A stretch of DNA of 64,000 nucleotides, from assembly GCA_963712055.1 (NCBI GenBank), contig CAVQGN010000002.1:124001-188000 (forward strand), written 5' to 3'. Both the position numbers and the translations under genes were made by a program. Below are positions 60,880-64,000 of this stretch, one piece after another. Numbering within the stretch: position 1 is the first letter of the stretch; each line of letters starts with the position of its first letter. The notes below the pieces were generated by a model. The model was not told the origin of the DNA. It worked only from the letters and a program-made list of their open reading frames with translations, and searched no databases. The stretch is from JAHBVL01 sp963712055 (lineage in GTDB: Bacteria; Chloroflexota; Chloroflexia; Thermomicrobiales; UBA6265).

Positions 60880-62457
60880 GTGACGACGCTCCAACGCACA
60901 CCCCGACTGCCAGTTGTACTGGTGATTCTCGATGGCTGGGGGATCGGACAGGATTACCCGGGCAACGCGGTGCTGGCTGCCAATACACCAACGATGGACA
61001 ACCTGACCAGCTCCTACCCAACCACGCAATTGCTGACATCTGGCAAAGCAGTCGGTCTCCCTGAAGGCCAAATGGGGAACTCCGAGGTTGGCCATCTCAA
61101 CATCGGCGCTGGATTTGTGGTGTACCAATGGATTTCCCGGATCGATGGAGCGATTGAGGATGAATCATTTCTCAAAAACGAAGCGCTCCAGACTGCAATC
61201 GATCATGCCCGAGACCATGGCGGCATTCTCCACCTCGTTGGCCTCATCGGCGAAGGCGGTGTCCACAGCCATTCCCGCCACCTGATCGCGCTCATCGAAA
61301 TGGCGGCCGCTCGCGGGTTGAAGCGAATCGATGTCCACGCCATTACCGATGGCCGTGACACTGCTCCAAACTCCGGTCTCGGTTTCGTCCGCGACGTCCA
61401 GGATCGTATGCAACGACTCGGAGTCGGTCGGGTGGCGACGGTCAGCGGACGCTACTACGCGATGGACCGGGACAAACGCTGGGAACGAACAGAGAAGGCT
61501 TACGACGCCATCGTCAGCAGTGCCGGACCGCGGTTCACATCTGCAGGCGCCGCTATTGAAGCCTCCTACCGCGATGGGATCACCGATGAGTTCATCCTGC
61601 CGACCGTGATCGAACCGCCTGGCTCGGTCTACCCTGGCATGCAAGCGAACGACGCAATGGTCTTTTTCAATTTCCGGTCCGATCGAGGACGCCAATTGAC
61701 GCAAGCGGTCGCCGAACCAGATTTCTCTGGCTTCGAACGCAGTCGCACGGTTGCCGCAGACGTTCCCGTAACCACATTGACCCGGTATCAGGAGGGCTTG
61801 CCGGTTGCGGTCGCATTTCTTCCACAGGATGTCGAGCAACCTCTAGCGGCCGTGGTCGCGGCAGCCGGACTGAAGCAATACCACAGCGCCGAAACCGAGA
61901 AATACGCGCATGTCACGTTTTTCATCAATGGCGGTCGCGAGGATCCCTTTCCCGGAGAGGATCGGCGGATGTCGCAATCGCCGAAGGTGGCGACCTACGA
62001 TCTTCAACCGGAAATGAGTGCCGATGACGTCGCTGATGGGGTCGTCGCGGCAATCGAGTCAGGTGACTATGCGCTGATCGTCGTCAACTTCGCCAACGGC
62101 GATATGGTTGGCCATACCGGTGTGTTCGAAGCAGCAGTCAAAGCGATCGAAACGGTCGATCGCCATCTCGGTCGGATCATAGACGCGCTGACCGTGGCTG
62201 GTGGCGTCGCGATTGTTACCGCCGATCATGGCAATAGCGAAGAGATGCTGAATCTCGAAACCGGCGCGGTGATGACCGCTCACACGACTAATCCCGTTCC
62301 ATGTGTTCTGGTGGTTCCCGAGGACGATCCGCTCAGGAGGACAACGCTCCGTGCCGGCGCGCCATTGTCGACCTTGGCACCGACGATTCTCGATCTTCTC
62401 GGACTCGAGCGCCCGGCGGCGATGACGACGCCGGGCCTGCTCGATAGCGATGGCTAG
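60880..62457 (+). CDS. gpmI: 2,3-bisphosphoglycerate-independent phosphoglycerate mutase
   Basis: A 525-residue Mn-dependent mutase that interconverts 3- and 2-phosphoglycerate. Motifs are LVILDGWGIG, the serine nucleophile in GNSEVGHLNIGAG, HAITDGRDT, GRYYAMDRDKRWERTE, FFNFRSDRGRQLT and the metal-binding FANGDMVGHTG and VTADHGNSEEM. The GTG 60880 follows AGGA ten bases upstream. It is next to the gene for the following glycolytic enzyme, enolase, in convergent orientation, and the two stop codons overlap in one CTAG. Confidence 0.95.
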   Translation: MTTLQRTPRLPVVLVILDGWGIGQDYPGNAVLAANTPTMDNLTSSYPTTQLLTSGKAVGLPEGQMGNSEVGHLNIGAGFVVYQWISRIDGAIEDESFLKNEALQTAIDHARDHGGILHLVGLIGEGGVHSHSRHLIALIEMAAARGLKRIDVHAITDGRDTAPNSGLGFVRDVQDRMQRLGVGRVATVSGRYYAMDRDKRWERTEKAYDAIVSSAGPRFTSAGAAIEASYRDGITDEFILPTVIEPPGSVYPGMQANDAMVFFNFRSDRGRQLTQAVAEPDFSGFERSRTVAADVPVTTLTRYQEGLPVAVAFLPQDVEQPLAAVVAAAGLKQYHSAETEKYAHVTFFINGGREDPFPGEDRRMSQSPKVATYDLQPEMSADDVADGVVAAIESGDYALIVVNFANGDMVGHTGVFEAAVKAIETVDRHLGRIIDALTVAGGVAIVTADHGNSEEMLNLETGAVMTAHTTNPVPCVLVVPEDDPLRRTTLRAGAPLSTLAPTILDLLGLERPAAMTTPGLLDSDG

Positions 62458-63749
62458 CGCGTAAGTCCGGCGAACGGTGAACGTCCGGCGTAGGTTGCGC
62501 TGGGGCCAAGTTCCTCTTCGATCCGCAGGAGTTGGTTGTATTTCGCGACCCGATCCATTCTCGAGGGAGCCCCTGTTTTGATCTGGCCGGCATTGGTCGC
62601 GACCGCAAGGTCCGCAATGAAGGTGTCATCCGTTTCGCCGCTTCGATGCGAAATGACCGCGTTGAATCCTGATCGCTGAGCCATCGACACCGCGTCGAGG
62701 GTTTCCGAGAGCGTACCAATCTGGTTCAATTTGACCAGAATGGCGTTTCCGGCGCCGATCTCGATCCCCTTTCGGAGGCGATCAGTGTTGGTGACGAAAA
62801 GATCATCGCCAACCAGTTGCACCTGGCTACCGACCTGATCGGTGAGCGCTACCCATGATTCCCACTCGTCTTCGGACAGGCCGTCCTCGATCGAGATAAT
62901 CGGGTATTTCTGCGACCAATCGGCCCAATAGCCCACCATCTCTTCACGCGAGAGTTTGCGTCCTTCGCCAGCGAGATTGTAGGTACCATCATCGAAAAAC
63001 TCCGTCGAAGCAGGATCAAGGGCGATCACCATGTCCTCACCCGGAATAAATCCGGCCTTTTCGATTGCCTGGGTGACGAGTTTCACGGCTTCTTCGTTCG
63101 ATGGCAGACTTGGAGCGCAACCACCCTCATCGCCGACCGTCGTACTGAGACCCTGTTTGCTCAGGAGCGACTTCAGCGAGTGAAAGACCTCGGTCCCCCA
63201 GCGGAGACCCTCGGCGAAGGTTTCAGCCCCCACCGGCATCACCATGAATTCCTGCATGTCAACGCTGGAACCGGTTGCATGCTTGCCTCCATTGAGAATG
63301 TTCATCATCGGTGTGGGCAGCACATGTGCTTGTGGCCCACCCAGGTAGCGGTAAAGCGGGATCTCCAGTTGATTCGCTGCTGCTCGGGCGGTCGCCATCG
63401 AAACTCCAAGAATTGCGTTCGCACCGAGGCGACCTTTGTTCGGTGTGCCATCGAGATCGAGCATCAACTGGTCAAGGCCACGCTGATCAAACGCATCGAG
63501 TCCGACGATTGCCGGGGCGATCTCTTCGTCGACATTCGCCACCGCCTCCAGCACTCCTTTGCCGCCGAACCGTTTCGCGTTTCCATCTCGCAATTCGATT
63601 GCTTCATACGCGCCGGTCGACGCACCGGACGGCACCGAAGCCAATCCGTGACCACCGCCAAAGAGATCGACCTCAACCTCAACCGTTGGATTGCCGCGGG
63701 AGTCAAGGATCTCACGCGCGTGCACTGATTCGATCAACGAATCGACCAT
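62454..63749 (-). CDS. eno: enolase
   Basis: A 431-residue enolase converting 2-phosphoglycerate to phosphoenolpyruvate. Motifs are AREILDSRGNPTVEVEV, VPSGASTGAYEA, LGANAILGVSMA, MQEFMVMP, TVGDEGGCAP, the metal ligands in ALDPASTEF, IISIEDGLSEDEW and QLVGDDLFVTN, and the active-site KLNQIGTLSETLD and VISHRSGETDDTFIADLAVA. It is of usual length. Its leader holds a minus-strand TATACT at 63818-63813 and a small hairpin (GGGCCA/TGGCCC) near 63781-63797. Confidence 0.96.
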   Translation of the reverse strand: MVDSLIESVHAREILDSRGNPTVEVEVDLFGGGHGLASVPSGASTGAYEAIELRDGNAKRFGGKGVLEAVANVDEEIAPAIVGLDAFDQRGLDQLMLDLDGTPNKGRLGANAILGVSMATARAAANQLEIPLYRYLGGPQAHVLPTPMMNILNGGKHATGSSVDMQEFMVMPVGAETFAEGLRWGTEVFHSLKSLLSKQGLSTTVGDEGGCAPSLPSNEEAVKLVTQAIEKAGFIPGEDMVIALDPASTEFFDDGTYNLAGEGRKLSREEMVGYWADWSQKYPIISIEDGLSEDEWESWVALTDQVGSQVQLVGDDLFVTNTDRLRKGIEIGAGNAILVKLNQIGTLSETLDAVSMAQRSGFNAVISHRSGETDDTFIADLAVATNAGQIKTGAPSRMDRVAKYNQLLRIEEELGPSATYAGRSPFAGLTR

Positions 63750-63812
63750 GTTTGGAACTCCATTTCGCTCGCAGACGATCGGGCCAGGGTTTGGCCCTGT
63801 TTTCAGCCGAGG

Positions 63813-63818
63813 AGTATA
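63813..63818 (-). promoter_or_regulatory. -10 element of eno
   Basis: The minus strand reads TATACT, a perfect -10, 63 bases before the eno ATG. It lies back to back with the TATACT of the T-box leader on the plus strand. No good -35 is seen. Confidence 0.45.
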
Positions 63819-63838
63819 GGCTGTCGCCAGGCAGGCTT

Positions 63839-63847
63839 TGTTATACT
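63839..63847 (+). promoter_or_regulatory. extended -10 promoter of the T-box leader
   Basis: TGT-TATACT, a consensus extended -10, ends 18 bases before the first paired region of the T-box stem I. Confidence 0.5.
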
Positions 63848-63861
63848 CGCTGACATAGCTG

Positions 63862-64000
63862 AGATGGTCGCAGCGTTGATGGAGACCAGTAACTCAGGCA
63901 TGCACACGCAGGGACGGGTCCGCCGCTGACTGGAAGCGACCCGGTGGGTATCTGAGCGAATTCACTCCGGAGCTGACCGACTGGCGCTCGATACCGCGCC
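63862..64000 (+). promoter_or_regulatory. T-box leader, phenylalanine specifier (UUC), cut by the window edge
   Basis: Stem I is formed by GGTC-(GC)-AGC (from 63866) with GCTGACC (63972-63978), GGAG (63881-63884) with CTCC (63965-63968), and CTCAG (63893-63897) with CTGAG (63952-63956). The specifier loop between has the diagnostic AGTA (63888-63891) on the 5' side and GAA-TTC-A on the 3' side. The specifier codon is therefore UUC (Phe) at 63961-63963. Stem I distal loops contain CTGACTGGAAGCGACCCGG. The antiterminator with its T-box sequence lies beyond the window. A phenylalanyl-tRNA synthetase gene (pheS/pheT) is expected next. Confidence 0.8.

Overview
The window is a gene-dense stretch of a bacterial chromosome (moderately high GC, frequent GTG and TTG starts, many ATGA stop-start overlaps). 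The gene set fits a Chloroflexota (Thermomicrobia-like) bacterium: MshA-like GT4 glycosyltransferase, HNH protein of the Chloroflexota/cyanobacteria type, independent phosphoglycerate mutase beside enolase, T-box leader, selenocysteine machinery. That placement is inference. Nothing looks like a prophage, insertion sequence or CRISPR array.

Layout. 1-8.7 kb: tRNA-Gln, pcrA, a dGTPase-like gene, dnaG, selA (convergent), tRNA-Pro, tRNA-Arg and a glycosyltransferase. 8.8-12.3 kb: an ABC exporter split by a one-base frameshift, gabT and a small hypothetical gene. 12.4-16.4 kb: a TPP riboswitch with thiD-thiG-thiE and a TenI-ThiS fusion, then a small membrane protein (frameshifted) and an alkyltransferase-like gene. 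16.5-26.3 kb: secA-mnmG-phosphoesterase, usp-trkA-trkA, gdhA, gatB. 26.4-31 kb: an isolated nuoG-nuoI pair and an aldehyde dehydrogenase. 31-32.2 kb: nfo behind a UGA-containing ArsC/Spx-family gene. 32.3-44.1 kb: GT2, response regulator, mutL, alkyladenine glycosylase, valS, uvrA, HNH protein, serS. 44.1-54.3 kb: MoxR ATPase and a cell-surface polysaccharide cluster (GT4, UPF0104 membrane protein, two O-antigen-ligase-like proteins, a membrane-anchored glycosidase-like protein), with a divergent histidine kinase. 54.3-63.7 kb: glcDEF, a FAD oxidoreductase, isocitrate dehydrogenase, gpmI and eno. The right edge cuts a T-box leader with a UUC (Phe) specifier.

The most interesting observation is at 31852-32211 (minus). 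The ArsC/Spx-like reading frame has an in-frame UGA exactly where the family has its first catalytic cysteine (U-T-T-C-R-K). Fourteen bases after it lies a perfect 8-bp hairpin with an AGUU loop, matching a bacterial SECIS. With selA in the same window this is very probably a selenoprotein that ordinary gene calling truncates.

A second theme is five single-base frame displacements in four otherwise conserved genes (selA twice, ABC exporter, a small membrane protein, glcF). All five need one base skipped, so they are either assembly insertions or something biological. DNA-repair genes (pcrA, nfo, mutL, alkyladenine glycosylase, uvrA, alkyltransferase-like protein) are unusually frequent. Promoters often seem to be extended -10 elements of the form TGN-TANNNT. 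No stretch above 300 bases lacks a gene or RNA element.
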